Source of the DNA: Rhodoferax fermentans
Lineage (GTDB): Bacteria; Pseudomonadota; Gammaproteobacteria; Burkholderiales; Burkholderiaceae_C
Direction: 5' to 3'
NCBI RefSeq assembly: GCF_002017865.1
Contig: NZ_MTJN01000002.1
Location: 1,116,001-1,180,000, forward strand
Length of the DNA stretch: 64,000 bases
A program made the position numbers and the translations under genes. Of this stretch, positions 28,499 to 37,212 are shown piece by piece; position 1 is the first letter of the stretch, and each line of letters opens with the position of its first letter. The notes under the pieces are model-generated. The model made no database searches. It was not told the origin of the DNA and was given only the letters and a program-made list of their open reading frames with translations.

Positions 28499-28570
28499 TT
28501 CGGGCGGCTGTGCCTCAGCCGCGTCAGGGCAGACATCGGCCGTCCAGCGCACCACCTGCAGGTTGAAGAG

Positions 28571-28620
28571 AAATTGGCCTCCAGCCCTGATTGATAAAGG
28601 GCTGGTAGCTACTTAAAAGC
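28571..28620 (+). repeat. Dispersed palindromic repeat after the mcp gene
   Basis: AAATTGGCCTCC, arms AGCCCT (28583-28588) and AGGGCT (28598-28603), then GGTAGCTACTTAAAAGC. Intergenic. The rest of the 28499-28792 spacer shows nothing I can name. Confidence 0.85.
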
Positions 28621-28792
28621 TAGTGGCCAACACCCACTCTTCAGACCAGCACCGCCTCCACCGGGCGGCGCAAAGACCTGGGCAGGCTTGATCTGCCGCA
28701 AGAGCAGGCGCGATAACCGCCCTGGCAAACTGAAAGCTTCGTGTCAGCAACTACACTCCTCGGCTGTTCTAGTCGACCCAGTTAGGTAGCTT

Positions 28793-29719
28793 TTGGAAAC
28801 GCATCCGTATTTTTCCCGGCGCAACGTGGTGATTGTGCTGGCGTGTTTTGCTTGTATGTTGTGGGGCAGTGCCTACCCGGCCATCAAAAGTGGCTACGCG
28901 CTGTTTGCCATTGCCGCCGACGACATTCCCACCAAGATGGTGTTTGCCGGCTACCGGTTTGTGATTGCCGGTGTGTTGCTGCTGCTCATGGCAGTGGCCA
29001 CACGCCGCCCGATCTTTGACCTGAGCTGGCACAAGCTGCGCCAGATCACCGCCCTGGGCCTGACCCAGACGGCGGTGCAGTACGTGTTTTTCTACATTGG
29101 CCTGGCCTACACCACCGGCGTCAAGGGCTCGATCATGAACGCCACCGGCACCTTCTTCAGTGTGCTGCTGGCCCATTTCATCTACAAAAACGACCGCCTG
29201 AGCTGGAACAAGGCCATTGGCTGCCTGGTGGGCTTTGTGGGCGTGATGGTGGTCAATTTCGACAAGAGCCTGCTGGACTTCCAGTTCACGCTGCTGGGTG
29301 AAGGTTTTGTGGTGATTGCGGCCTTCATCCTGTCGGCGGCTTCGATTTACGGTAAAAAAGTCTCGCAAGACATGGATTCGATTGTGCTGACCGGCTACCA
29401 ACTGGCGCTGGGTGGTGTGGTGCTGGTGCTGGCGGGTTACCTGTTTGGCGGGGTCTTGACCGGCTTCACCTGGAAGTCCTCGGCGCTGCTGTTTTACCTG
29501 GCGCTGATGTCCTCGGTGGCGTTTGGCCTGTGGACCATTTTGCTCAAGTACAACCGGGTCGGGATGGTGACCATTTTCAACTTCTTGATCCCGGTGTTTG
29601 GCGCCCTGCTGTCCGCCGCCTTCCTGGGTGAGAGCATTCTGGAGTGGAAAAACATGCTGGCCCTGGTGCTGGTGTGCTCCGGCATTTTCCTGGTGACCAA
29701 GGAAAGCCGCGGCACCTGA
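28793..29719 (+). CDS. EamA/DMT-superfamily transporter
   Basis: 308-residue inner-membrane exporter with ten predicted helices in two EamA repeats. The first repeat includes FACMLWGSAYPAIKSGY near residue 20; the second contains a related TVGFGL-like segment (SSVAFGLWTILLKYNRVG). The start appears to be TTG at 28793, since the Arg-rich cytoplasmic start ETHPYFSRRNVVIVLACF follows at once. Substrates of this superfamily are varied (amino acids, nucleotides, metabolites); none can be assigned. Confidence 0.88.
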   Translation: METHPYFSRRNVVIVLACFACMLWGSAYPAIKSGYALFAIAADDIPTKMVFAGYRFVIAGVLLLLMAVATRRPIFDLSWHKLRQITALGLTQTAVQYVFFYIGLAYTTGVKGSIMNATGTFFSVLLAHFIYKNDRLSWNKAIGCLVGFVGVMVVNFDKSLLDFQFTLLGEGFVVIAAFILSAASIYGKKVSQDMDSIVLTGYQLALGGVVLVLAGYLFGGVLTGFTWKSSALLFYLALMSSVAFGLWTILLKYNRVGMVTIFNFLIPVFGALLSAAFLGESILEWKNMLALVLVCSGIFLVTKESRGT

Positions 29720-29764
29720 GGTGTGCCAAGCAGTACCCAGCCCCAGCCAGGAGGGTATGGGCAC

Positions 29765-29971
29765 TCAGCGCAGCGGCTTGAGCAGATCAGACAAACCGTT
29801 GTGGTCGATCTCGTGCATGAGGGTCAGCAGGCGGCCAATCTCGCCCTTGGGTGTGCCCTGGTTGACAAACCAGCGCAGGTAGTCACCCGGCAGGTCGGCA
29901 ATCAGGCGGCCCTTGTGTTTGCCAAAGGGCATGGTGCGGGTCACCAGCAGTTGCAGGTCTTCGGGATTCAT
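29765..29971 (-). CDS. DUF3820 family small protein
   Basis: 68 residues with the DUF3820 core: TMPFGKHKGRLIADLPGDYL then FVNQGTPKGEIGRLLTLMHE. The ATG at 29971 (MNPEDLQLL) is preferred; a GTG at 29998 would add nine residues and would overlap the upstream gene. Proteins of this family are annotated as putative quorum-sensing-regulated factors, but no mechanism is established. It is downstream of, and probably cotranscribed with, the SUI1-domain gene. Confidence 0.82.
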   Translation of the reverse strand: MNPEDLQLLVTRTMPFGKHKGRLIADLPGDYLRWFVNQGTPKGEIGRLLTLMHEIDHNGLSDLLKPLR

Positions 29972-29990
29972 CGGGTGGAGGTGGGTTGGT

Positions 29991-30353
29991 TCAGCCACCC
30001 GCGCGTTTGACCTTGTGGCCCTGCGCCTGCAGCAACGCCATCACACGTTCGCAGTGGTCTCCCTGCACCTCGATCACGCCGTCTTTCACGGTGCCACCCG
30101 AGCCACAGGCAGCTTTAAGTTGTTTGCCCAAGGCCACCAGCGCCGCATCGTCGAGCGCCAGCCCTTTGACCAGGGTGACGCCTTTGCCAGCGCGGCCTTT
30201 GGTCTCGCGCGAGACACGCACAATGCCGTCGCCCGCCGGCCGGGCTTTGGCGCTGGTACACACACAAGAGGCCACCGGATGACGGCAGGCCGGGCACATG
30301 CGGCCACTGTCGGTGCTGTACACCAGGCCGCCGCTGGAAGGTTTGGAGATCAT
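29991..30353 (-). CDS. SUI1/eIF1-like translation factor (YciH family)
   Basis: 120-residue protein of the bacterial SUI1 family. A short Cys-containing N-terminal region (CPACRHPVASCVC, about residues 20-32), suggestive of a small zinc knuckle, is followed by the SUI1 fold: VRVSRETKGRAGKGVTLVKGL, then GSGGTVKDGVIEVQGDH. E. coli YciH influences initiation fidelity in vitro; the in vivo role is unsettled. The ATG at 30353 is chosen because the family start follows; the reading frame is open further upstream. Confidence 0.88.
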   Translation of the reverse strand: MISKPSSGGLVYSTDSGRMCPACRHPVASCVCTSAKARPAGDGIVRVSRETKGRAGKGVTLVKGLALDDAALVALGKQLKAACGSGGTVKDGVIEVQGDHCERVMALLQAQGHKVKRAGG

Positions 30354-30521
30354 GAAAGCGGGTGAGTGAAAATGGGGAGCCGTGATTGTCCAACACCGGT
30401 GCCAGCGCGGCACCTCTCTGGCGTGTCAGATGCTTCGTTTAGTGTAGTGACTGACCCAATCAGAATAAGGGCTGGATGCCAAAATCACGTTTATTTTTTC
30501 AAAACAACAGGAAGATTCTGC

Positions 30522-30749
30522 ATGTCACGTCAAAGCATCTGGGCACCCAAGGTACTGGCTCTGATCAAGGGCGGCAACAGCACTGCGGCGATTGCCCAGA
30601 TCAAGGTCGCCCCCACCGTGAAAGACCTGCAGGACTTGCGCAAGCTGCTGGCCAGCGGCGGGCTGCTCAAAGCCCACCCGAATGTGGACGCCGCCACCAC
30701 CGACATGATCGCCCTGCTGTCGGCGCCACGGCTGCACCGCTCGCCCTGA
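30522..30749 (+). CDS. Unknown 75-residue protein
   Basis: 75 residues, no known domain recognised. It begins SRQSIWAPKVLALIKGGNST and has two helix-like amphipathic segments (AAIAQIKVAPTVKDLQDLRKLL, quoted core TVKDLQDLRKLL). The AGGAAG Shine-Dalgarno at 30509-30514 is well placed. Codon use matches the neighbours, and the gene converges on nagZ with a 3-bp gap, so it is likely a real gene. The repeated small-residue and Lys pattern hints at a regulatory or nucleic-acid-binding helical protein, but this is speculation. Confidence 0.65.
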   Translation: MSRQSIWAPKVLALIKGGNSTAAIAQIKVAPTVKDLQDLRKLLASGGLLKAHPNVDAATTDMIALLSAPRLHRSP

Positions 30750-30752
30750 GCG

Positions 30753-31835
30753 TCAGGGCAGCAGATCCAGCGCCTGCATGTAGGCAGGCTGCACCATCAG
30801 GTCGTCCCAGGCGGTGGCCGGACCACGCGGCAACAGCGCCAGGCGGCGCTCTTCGCTGGCGTCCAGCGGCTGCCAGTGGCCGCGGTAATGGGCCTTGGTC
30901 AGTCCGTCAATCAGGGCATCAATCTCGGCACCGTCTCCCAGCGACTGGTTGCATAAGAGCACCTGGTCACAACCCGCATTCAGCGCGGCCAGCGCGGCCT
31001 GGGTGGTGCTGACGGCTTGGCCGTCAATCACCCGGGCGCCCGCCATGGACAAATCGTCGCTGAAGATCACGCCGGTGAAACCCAGCTGGCCACGCAGGAT
31101 GTCGTTGAGCCATTTGCTGGAGAACCCGGCGGCGCGGGTGTCCACCCTGGGGTAAACCACATGCGCGGGCATGACGCTGGACAGGCTGTTGCCCAGCCAC
31201 TGGTAAGGCGCGGCGTCGTCCTTGAGGATGGCCTGCAGGCTGCGGGTGTCGACCGGGATGTCGGTGTGGGAGTCGGCCTGCACATAACCGTGACCAGGAA
31301 AGTGTTTGCCGCAGTTGGCCATGCCCGCTTGTAGCAGGCCATACATCAAACTCTTGGCCAGCAGGCTGACCACCCGCGCGTCAGCATCGAAGGCGCGGTC
31401 ACCAATGACACCGCTGACGCCGTGGTCCAGATCCAGCACCGGGGTGAAGCTCAAGTCGATGCCACAGGCGCGCAATTCGGCGCCCAGCACATACCCACAG
31501 GCGGTGGCGGCTGCCGTGGCGTACATCGCCGCTGCGCCCTCTTGCGCCTTGCTGGGGTGGCGCCACAAGGCGCCCAGCGCCGACATCGGGGGCAGATGGG
31601 TGAAGCCGTCGGTCTTGAAGCGCTGCACCCGGCCGCCTTCGTGGTCAACACAGATCAGCAGGTCTTTGCGGACCTTTTTGATGCTGCGGCACAACTCGGT
31701 GAGCTGCTCGCGGCTCTCCCAGTTGCGGGCAAACAGAATCAGGCCCCCCACCAGCGGGTGCTTCAGACGCTTTTTGTCGACTTTGGAGAGTTCAGTTCCG
31801 GCGATGTCGATGATCAGGGGGGCATGAAAGTTCAT
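30753..31835 (-). CDS. nagZ: Beta-N-acetylhexosaminidase (family 3)
   Basis: 360-residue cytoplasmic glycoside hydrolase family 3 enzyme that removes GlcNAc from muropeptides during peptidoglycan recycling. GLILFARNWESREQL, CVDHEGGRVQRF and the KHFPGHGYVQADSHTDIP loop with the catalytic His/Asp dyad are present, and FSDDLSMAGA carries the nucleophile Asp. The length is typical. AAGGAAT upstream lies next to a palindromic repeat. It is the last gene of the lepA-to-nagZ direction. Confidence 0.95.
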   Translation of the reverse strand: MNFHAPLIIDIAGTELSKVDKKRLKHPLVGGLILFARNWESREQLTELCRSIKKVRKDLLICVDHEGGRVQRFKTDGFTHLPPMSALGALWRHPSKAQEGAAAMYATAAATACGYVLGAELRACGIDLSFTPVLDLDHGVSGVIGDRAFDADARVVSLLAKSLMYGLLQAGMANCGKHFPGHGYVQADSHTDIPVDTRSLQAILKDDAAPYQWLGNSLSSVMPAHVVYPRVDTRAAGFSSKWLNDILRGQLGFTGVIFSDDLSMAGARVIDGQAVSTTQAALAALNAGCDQVLLCNQSLGDGAEIDALIDGLTKAHYRGHWQPLDASEERRLALLPRGPATAWDDLMVQPAYMQALDLLP

Positions 31836-31847
31836 GGAATATTCCTT

Positions 31848-31897
31848 ATTTTTGATAGCTACCAGCCCTTATGTAATATGGGCTAGAGGCCAATTTA
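31848..31897 (-). repeat. Dispersed palindromic repeat between acpS and nagZ
   Basis: On the minus strand: AAATTGGCCTCT, arms AGCCCATAT/TAAGGGCT (around 31884-31864), then GGTAGCTATCAAAAATAA. One end reaches the acpS stop codon and the other stops about 13 bp before the nagZ start, so it makes up the whole spacer. Confidence 0.85.
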
Positions 31898-32290
31898 ACC
31901 CTTCACTTCCACAACGCAGAAGCTGGCGGCGTAATCGGTCTCGTCGGTCACGGTAATGTGCGCACTTAAACCCCGGCTGTCAAACCAGTCTCTCAACGCA
32001 CCGTGCAACACAATCATCGGCTGGCCACTGGGCAGGTTGGTTATTTCACAGTGGCGCCAGGTCATCGGCATCACCATGCCCAGACCAATGGCTTTGGAGA
32101 ACGATTCCTTGGCGCTGAAGCGGGTGGCCAGGTAACGCACACCGCGCTCGGGCCAGCGCTGGCTGCGCGCCTGCCAGGTGGCGTATTCAGCCTCGGAGAG
32201 CACCCGCTTGGCAAAACGCTCACCGTGGCGCGCCAGACTGGCCTGGATGCGCCGCACGTCGCAGATGTCTGTACCAATGCCGTAGATCAT
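31895..32290 (-). CDS. acpS: Holo-[acyl-carrier-protein] synthase
   Basis: 131-residue trimeric phosphopantetheinyl transferase that activates AcpP (encoded at 44968-45207). The metal-binding [12 protein letters not shown] (about residues 4-15) and the [13 protein letters not shown] motif (about 57-69) are present. It is placed after pdxJ as in many proteobacteria. The stop codon abuts a palindromic repeat. Confidence 0.94.
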   Translation of the reverse strand: MIYGIGTDICDVRRIQASLARHGERFAKRVLSEAEYATWQARSQRWPERGVRYLATRFSAKESFSKAIGLGMVMPMTWRHCEITNLPSGQPMIVLHGALRDWFDSRGLSAHITVTDETDYAASFCVVEVKG

Positions 32291-32316
32291 GGGGCGCGTC
32301 TTGGGTGGGGTGAGGC

Positions 32317-33093
32317 TCAGCCCGCGCGATACTGCGGGGCCGCCTGGGCAATGCAGCGCAGGTAGTCCTTGATCGTGGCCTCGTAACCGAGCTCCAGCGC
32401 GTCGGCAATCAGCGCGTGGCCGATCGACACCTCGCTGATGCCAGGCACCTGGCTCACAAAGGCGCTGAGGTTGTCGCGGCTGAGGTCATGGCCGGCGTTG
32501 ACACCCAGGCCAGCGTCCAGCGCGGCTTGGGCAGCGCGGGCAAAACGCGCCAGCTGTGTGGCTTGCTGCGCTGTGCCCCAGGCGGCGGCATAAGGCTCTG
32601 TGTAGAGCTCTACCCGATCCGCCCCCACCGCCTTGGCGGCCGCCATGGCCTCGGGCTCGGCATCCATGAACAGGCTCACGCGCACACCCCAGGCATGGGC
32701 CTGGTCGATCAGCGGCTTGAGCCGCGCCGCATCTTGCGGAAACGTCCAGCCGTGGTCACTGGTGAACTGGCCCTCGCCATCGGGCACAAAGGTCACCTGG
32801 TGCACCGGCAGTTTGAGCGCCACCAGATTCCCCACCACGTCCATCAGGTTGTGCAAAGGGTTGCCTTCGATGTTGTATTCACGATCGGGCCAGGCTTGCA
32901 ACAAGGTACCCAGCTCGGTCACGTCGGTGCCGCGGATGTGGCGCTCATCTGGGCGCGGGTGCACGGTGATGCCATGGGCACCGGCTTGTAAACACAGGGT
33001 GGCAGCGCGGGTCAGGCTGGGAATCCCCAGGTGGCGGGTGTTGCGCACGGTGGCGACTTTGTTGAGGTTGACAGACAGTGCGGTGGTTTTCAT
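32317..33093 (-). CDS. pdxJ: Pyridoxine 5'-phosphate synthase
   Basis: 258-residue TIM-barrel enzyme forming pyridoxine phosphate in the DXP-dependent vitamin B6 route. [27 protein letters not shown] (catalytic region) and [17 protein letters not shown] are typical, and the Glu-containing VELYTEPYA and the [11 protein letters not shown] segments complete the active site. It overlaps the recO stop by four bases and precedes acpS. Confidence 0.96.
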   Translation of the reverse strand: MKTTALSVNLNKVATVRNTRHLGIPSLTRAATLCLQAGAHGITVHPRPDERHIRGTDVTELGTLLQAWPDREYNIEGNPLHNLMDVVGNLVALKLPVHQVTFVPDGEGQFTSDHGWTFPQDAARLKPLIDQAHAWGVRVSLFMDAEPEAMAAAKAVGADRVELYTEPYAAAWGTAQQATQLARFARAAQAALDAGLGVNAGHDLSRDNLSAFVSQVPGISEVSIGHALIADALELGYEATIKDYLRCIAQAAPQYRAG

Positions 33094-33839
33094 AGGTTTT
33101 GCAAATCAATCATCACTTGGCGGGTGCGCAGGGCACTCACCCCGCAATGGTAATTGAGCAGCTTGCGCAGCTGCGGCTTGAGCGCTGAGGCCACCTCGGC
33201 ACAGGCGCGCAGCACGGTGGTGAAGGCCACGCGTGCGCCCAACACTTGCTGCAGCGTGGCCCACTGCGCACCGGTCAAACTGGCGCGGTCACCCTCACCG
33301 GCCTGGCGCAGGCCACCTTCGGGCACCAGGCTGTAAGACTCTTCAGGGTGCAAGGCCAGCAGCGTCATGGTTTGGGCGTCGAGCAGCGGCAGCAAGCCCA
33401 CCTCGCGCAGCAGCAGCAACTCGAACGCACGCAGGGCCGATTCCAGCACCTCGCCGTGTTCGCTGGCAATCACCGCCACCACGTTGGCATACAGGTCAAA
33501 CAACGCGGGGTGTGGGTCTTCACGCGCCAACAGGTTCAGCAGCAACTCGTTGAGGTAATAACCCGACATCAGCGCGTCACCCGTGGGCATAACGTGGCCA
33601 CCTTGCCACTCGGCGGCTTTGAGGGTTTTGATCTCGGCATCGCCACCAAAGGCCAGATGCAAGGGTTGCAGCGGCAGCAGGATCGGGCGAAAGCTCGAAC
33701 TCGGCCGTTTCACGCCTTTGGCCACCAGCGCCAGACGCCCATGGTGGCGCGTGAACACCTCCAGGATCAGGCTGGTTTCGCTCCAGTCATACCGGTGCAG
33801 CACAAAGGCGGGTTCGTCAGAGATGCGTTTGCTGGCCAC
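33090..33839 (-). CDS. recO: DNA repair protein RecO
   Basis: 249-residue recombination mediator that helps load RecA on SSB-coated gaps. The N-terminal OB fold is visible as [20 protein letters not shown] and [11 protein letters not shown]; the C-terminal helical part is usual for the family. The start is GTG because an in-frame stop lies nine codons upstream. It overlaps pdxJ. In related genomes recO normally follows era directly; here a 35-codon ORF on the other strand separates them. Confidence 0.94.
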   Translation of the reverse strand: MASKRISDEPAFVLHRYDWSETSLILEVFTRHHGRLALVAKGVKRPSSSFRPILLPLQPLHLAFGGDAEIKTLKAAEWQGGHVMPTGDALMSGYYLNELLLNLLAREDPHPALFDLYANVVAVIASEHGEVLESALRAFELLLLREVGLLPLLDAQTMTLLALHPEESYSLVPEGGLRQAGEGDRASLTGAQWATLQQVLGARVAFTTVLRACAEVASALKPQLRKLLNYHCGVSALRTRQVMIDLQNL

Positions 33840-33953
33840 CGGGAAAAAGCCCCAAAAGAATCATGGGTAAAAATCCGTCCTGGAAATTACCAAAAATAAA
33901 CACAAGGTATATTTGTGACTCGTTAGTTCAATTTTTAACCAGGAGAGTACATC

Positions 33954-34061
33954 ATGAATGAAGCCAAGCTGCGAAATCTGGATCGTGCTGTTATGTGGGC
34001 CGTTGCGGCCATCAGCCTGGTCCCTCTGATGCCTTACGCCATCAACGGTCTGATCGGATGA
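33954..34061 (+). CDS. Unknown 35-residue single-helix membrane peptide
   Basis: The ORF begins at an ATG with a strong AGGAGAG Shine-Dalgarno at 33941-33947. The peptide has a charged N-terminus (MNEAKLRNLDRAVMWAV) and one hydrophobic helix (about residues 13-32), ending INGLIG. It lies antisense to the flanking era and recO genes, in the gap between them, and a GCAA-loop hairpin follows 24 bp after its stop. No family recognised. The combination of ribosome site, single TM helix and terminator-like hairpin makes it a credible small gene. Confidence 0.6.
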   Translation: MNEAKLRNLDRAVMWAVAAISLVPLMPYAINGLIG

Positions 34062-34084
34062 CCCGACCAACGGCGAACGGCGAT

Positions 34085-34108
34085 ACAAGGCGGCGCAAGC
34101 CGCCTTGT
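34085..34108 (+). terminator. Hairpin with GCAA tetraloop between the small ORF and era
   Basis: Perfect 10-bp arms ACAAGGCGGC (34085-34094) and GCCGCCTTGT (34099-34108) around GCAA, followed by a weak TTACTTT. It probably ends the small-ORF transcript; read the other way it lies just after era. Confidence 0.65.
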
Positions 34109-34143
34109 TACTTTGGGCCCCCATACACTAGCCCGCCGCAGGC

Positions 34144-35175
34144 CTATTCGTAACCGAACGAGCGCACACGCGCCTCGTCGTCGGCCCAGCCAGAGCGCAC
34201 CTTGACCCACATCTCGATGAACACCTTGCAGTCCAGCAGTTTCTCGAGTTCGACACGGGTTTCCATGCCAATGCGTTTGATACGCTCGCCCTTGTCACCA
34301 ATCACCATCGCCTTGTGGCCATCACGCTCCACCACAATGGTCGCGGCGATACGTAACAGGCGTTTCTGGCCTTTCTTGGCCGGTGGCTCTTCGTCAAATT
34401 TGTCGATCACCACGGTGGAGGTGTAGGGCAACTCGTCACCGGTCAGGCGGAACAACTTTTCGCGCACCATCTCGCTGGCCATGAAACGTTCGCTGCGATC
34501 GGTCAGCTCGTCAGCGGCGTACCACCAGGCTTGTTCGGGCAGATACTTGGCGCAGATGTCGAGCAGGCGCTCGATGTCCTTGCTGTTTTTGGCCGACATC
34601 GGCACAAACTCGGTGAAGGCGTGTTTGGCCTGCATCTCCTGCAGCCAGGGCGCGATGTCGCCACGGCGGTGTACGTTGTCGAGTTTGTTGGCGATCAGCA
34701 AAGTTGGGATGTTCTTGCCCAGCAGCGCCAGCACCCGTGCATCGGCCGGGGTGAAGCTACCCGCCTCCACCACAAACAGAATCAGGTCCACATCGGCCAC
34801 CGCACCCACCACCGTCTTATTGAGTGATTTGTTGAGTGCATTGCCGTGGATGGTCTGAAAACCGGGGGTGTCGACAAACACATACTGCGTTGGCCCCACG
34901 GTGTGCATGCCGGTGATGCGGTGGCGTGTGGTTTGTGCCTTGCGCGAGGTGATGCTGATCTTTTGCCCCACCAGCGCATTGAGCAGGGTCGACTTGCCCA
35001 CATTGGGCTTGCCCACGATGGCGATCAGGCCACAGCGCTGGCCCTCAACCGGCGCTTGCTGCGGTCCGGCCGGGCGCATGTCGCGGTGCAGGCCAGCCAG
35101 CATCGCTTCCAAGTCATTTGGGGTTGTAGCCCCCGTGTCGTCTGGCTCAGTAGCTTTGTTTTTTGTAGTGCTCAT
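34144..35175 (-). CDS. era: GTPase Era
   Basis: 343-residue ribosome-assembly GTPase. G1 is [18 protein letters not shown] (about 52-69), followed by the G2 region [12 protein letters not shown]3 DTPGF and G4 NKLD. A C-terminal KH domain binds 16S rRNA ([23 protein letters not shown], quoted core [15 protein letters not shown]). The protein is about 45 residues longer than E. coli Era at the N-terminus; residues 2-18 of that extension fall in a sequence faintly like the window's repeat. It overlaps rnc by four bases. Confidence 0.96.
   Translation of the reverse strand: MSTTKNKATEPDDTGATTPNDLEAMLAGLHRDMRPAGPQQAPVEGQRCGLIAIVGKPNVGKSTLLNALVGQKISITSRKAQTTRHRITGMHTVGPTQYVFVDTPGFQTIHGNALNKSLNKTVVGAVADVDLILFVVEAGSFTPADARVLALLGKNIPTLLIANKLDNVHRRGDIAPWLQEMQAKHAFTEFVPMSAKNSKDIERLLDICAKYLPEQAWWYAADELTDRSERFMASEMVREKLFRLTGDELPYTSTVVIDKFDEEPPAKKGQKRLLRIAATIVVERDGHKAMVIGDKGERIKRIGMETRVELEKLLDCKVFIEMWVKVRSGWADDEARVRSFGYE
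35121..35170 (+). repeat. Weak, degenerate copy of the palindromic repeat at the era start
   Basis: TGTAGCCCCC ... TGGCTCAGTAGCT then TTGTTTTTTGTAG keeps the order of repeat landmarks, but the hairpin arms are decayed. It encodes Era residues about 2-18. Confidence 0.35.
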
Positions 35176-35858
35176 TGGGCGCCTTTGGTTTTGAGTGTGT
35201 GCAACATGGCGGTGGCGGCGGCTTGTTCACCCGCGCGACGGGTACCGCCAGAACCCCGCGCGCTCAGATGCATTTCAGCAATTTCGCATTCGACCTCAAA
35301 GGTCTGCTTGTGGGCCGCACCCAGGGTGCTCAGCACCTTGTAACTGGGCACTTTCATACGCCGGGCTTGCAGCCATTCCTGCAACTCGGTTTTGGGGTCT
35401 TTGCCCATAGCGGCCATGGCCGGGCTGATCTCATGCGATGCATAGAGCCGCTTGACCAAGGCTTGTGCTGCCGCAAAACCCCCATCCAGATACACCGCAC
35501 CAATCACCGCCTCCAGCGCATCCGCCAGAATGGATGGGCGCTTTTGCCCGCCGGAGCGCAATTCGCCCTCACCCAGCAACAACACCTCGGGCAAACCCAG
35601 TTTCACCGCCAGCGGGTGCAGGGCTTCCTGGCGCACCAGACCGGCCCGCACCCGTGACAAATCGCCTTCGGGCAGCGCACTCAGGCGCTGGTACAAGAGG
35701 TCCGCCACACACATGCCCAGCACAGAGTCCCCCAGAAACTCCAAACGCTCGTTGTGGTCTGCAGAATAACTGCGGTGTGTCGTGGCCAGTTTGAGCAGGC
35801 TCAGGTCTGAGAAGGTGTACTGCAGGCGTTGTTGCAACGCTGCCAAGTCGGCGCTCAA
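35172..35858 (-). CDS. rnc: Ribonuclease III
   Basis: 228-residue double-strand-specific RNase for rRNA and mRNA processing. The catalytic domain signature [14 protein letters not shown] (about residues 36-49) and the second metal-binding stretch [16 protein letters not shown] (about 108-123) are present, followed by a C-terminal dsRNA-binding domain (about 152-225). The start appears to be TTG at 35858. It is coupled to era by a four-base overlap. Confidence 0.95.
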   Translation of the reverse strand: MSADLAALQQRLQYTFSDLSLLKLATTHRSYSADHNERLEFLGDSVLGMCVADLLYQRLSALPEGDLSRVRAGLVRQEALHPLAVKLGLPEVLLLGEGELRSGGQKRPSILADALEAVIGAVYLDGGFAAAQALVKRLYASHEISPAMAAMGKDPKTELQEWLQARRMKVPSYKVLSTLGAAHKQTFEVECEIAEMHLSARGSGGTRRAGEQAAATAMLHTLKTKGAQ

Positions 35859-35879
35859 ACCCGCACCCCGGTGTTGGTT

Positions 35880-36233
35880 TTATTTGGATCGACCCGCATA
35901 TTTCATCGTCAGATAGGCCGGGCCAGCCAGGTGGATTTCACGCTGGTAGGCAAAACTCACCACCACCTTGTCGTTTTCTTTGGTGACATCGATGTCCTTG
36001 CCGCTGACCGAACTGATGTTGTCAATGGCTGCGGCCTTGTCAAAAATGCTGCGCACTTCGACCACCGTGTTACCTTCAGCCGCCTTTTGTGCAGCCTTGA
36101 GCACCGCCTGGTATTCAATCGCCGTGGGAATGATCTGCGCCACCACCACACCGGTCACAGCCAGCACCGCAGCCACAAACAGAAAGCCGATGAACGAGAA
36201 ACCCCGTTGACCTGATGTGACGAAGCGCGTCAT
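35880..36233 (-). CDS. DUF4845 domain membrane protein
   Basis: 117-residue protein with one N-terminal membrane helix (GFSFIGFLFVAAVLAVTGVV, about residues 11-30) after a basic start, and a soluble domain outside. It matches the DUF4845 proteins found between lepB and rnc in betaproteobacteria. The N-terminus resembles a type IV pilin-like leader (RGFSFIG), but a Glu at position +5 is absent. The ATG at 36233 is chosen because a Shine-Dalgarno (TCAGGAGACATCC) precedes it. Function unknown. Confidence 0.85.
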   Translation of the reverse strand: MTRFVTSGQRGFSFIGFLFVAAVLAVTGVVVAQIIPTAIEYQAVLKAAQKAAEGNTVVEVRSIFDKAAAIDNISSVSGKDIDVTKENDKVVVSFAYQREIHLAGPAYLTMKYAGRSK

Positions 36234-36246
36234 GGATGTCTCCTGA

Positions 36247-37212
36247 TCAATTGAAGGAACCAATACGTTTGAGGTTACCAAAGTTCATCCAGACAAAAAA
36301 TGCCTTGCCAACGATGTTCTTGTCAGGAACGAACCCCCAGTAACGCGAATCCAGCGAGTTGTCGCGGTTGTCACCCATCATGAAGTAGTGGCCCTCAGGC
36401 ACCTTGCACACCACACCTTCGACGCTGTACTGGCAGTTCTGCTTGAACTGGAACTCATCGGCGCCGGGCACAAAGGCCGGGCGACTGTCGTCGTTGAGCA
36501 CACGGTGTTTGACGCTGCCCAGGTTTTCCTCAAACTGCTTGAAGTAACGCATGCTGTCTTCGTCAAAAAACTCGGGCACCGCGTTGGTCTCAAGAACTTT
36601 GCCATTGATGGTGAGGCGTTTGTTCAGGTAAGCCACTTCATCACCCGGCACACCCACCACACGCTTGATGTAGTCCAGGCTCGGTTTGGGCGGGTAACGG
36701 AACACCATCACATCACCGCGTTTGGGGGCAGTGCCTTCGGTGATCTTGGTGTTGAGCACCGGCAGGCGCAGGCCGTATTCAAACTTGTTGACCAGGATCA
36801 GGTCGCCCACCAGGAGGGTTGGGATCATTGAACCCGAGGGGATCTTGAACGGCTCAAACAGGAACGAGCGCAGCACAAACACCGCAATGATCACCGGGAA
36901 CAGGCCCGCGGTCCAATCCAGCCACCAGGGCTGGGCCAACAACTTGGCCTTGGCTTCGGTCACATTGCCATCGACCTGGCTGATGCCCAGTTTGCTCAGC
37001 TCTTCGTTGCGCTTGAGGGTTTGTACCTCCAACTCAGCAGCGGCGTGTTGGCGCTGTGGCAGAAAGTAAAAACGCTCGGCCAGCCAGTAGATGCCGGTGA
37101 CCAGCGTGGCCAAAAACAGCAGCAGGGCAAAGTTGCCTTCGACCAAACCCACATACCAGGCGCCGATGTAGGCGACAAAAGTAGCCAGAACCAGGGAAGT
37201 CAGAGCTTGCAT
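36247..37212 (-). CDS. lepB: Signal peptidase I
   Basis: 321-residue inner-membrane peptidase that cleaves Sec/Tat signal peptides. Two N-terminal helices (about residues 3-20 and 27-46) and a third near 103-120 precede the catalytic Ser128 in IPSGSMIPTLLVGD. The general-base Lys lies in DYIKRVVGVPGD (about residue 185), and GDNRDNSLDSRYWGFV is the family box. The ATG at 37212 overlaps the lepA stop (ATGA); a GTG one codon earlier is less likely. Confidence 0.96.
   Translation of the reverse strand: MQALTSLVLATFVAYIGAWYVGLVEGNFALLLFLATLVTGIYWLAERFYFLPQRQHAAAELEVQTLKRNEELSKLGISQVDGNVTEAKAKLLAQPWWLDWTAGLFPVIIAVFVLRSFLFEPFKIPSGSMIPTLLVGDLILVNKFEYGLRLPVLNTKITEGTAPKRGDVMVFRYPPKPSLDYIKRVVGVPGDEVAYLNKRLTINGKVLETNAVPEFFDEDSMRYFKQFEENLGSVKHRVLNDDSRPAFVPGADEFQFKQNCQYSVEGVVCKVPEGHYFMMGDNRDNSLDSRYWGFVPDKNIVGKAFFVWMNFGNLKRIGSFN

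Noticed and set aside
36167..36203. Type IV pilin-like start (RGFSFIG) of the DUF4845 protein
   Set aside because: There is no Glu at +5 and the context fits the DUF4845 family between lepB and rnc, so a pilin call is not supported.
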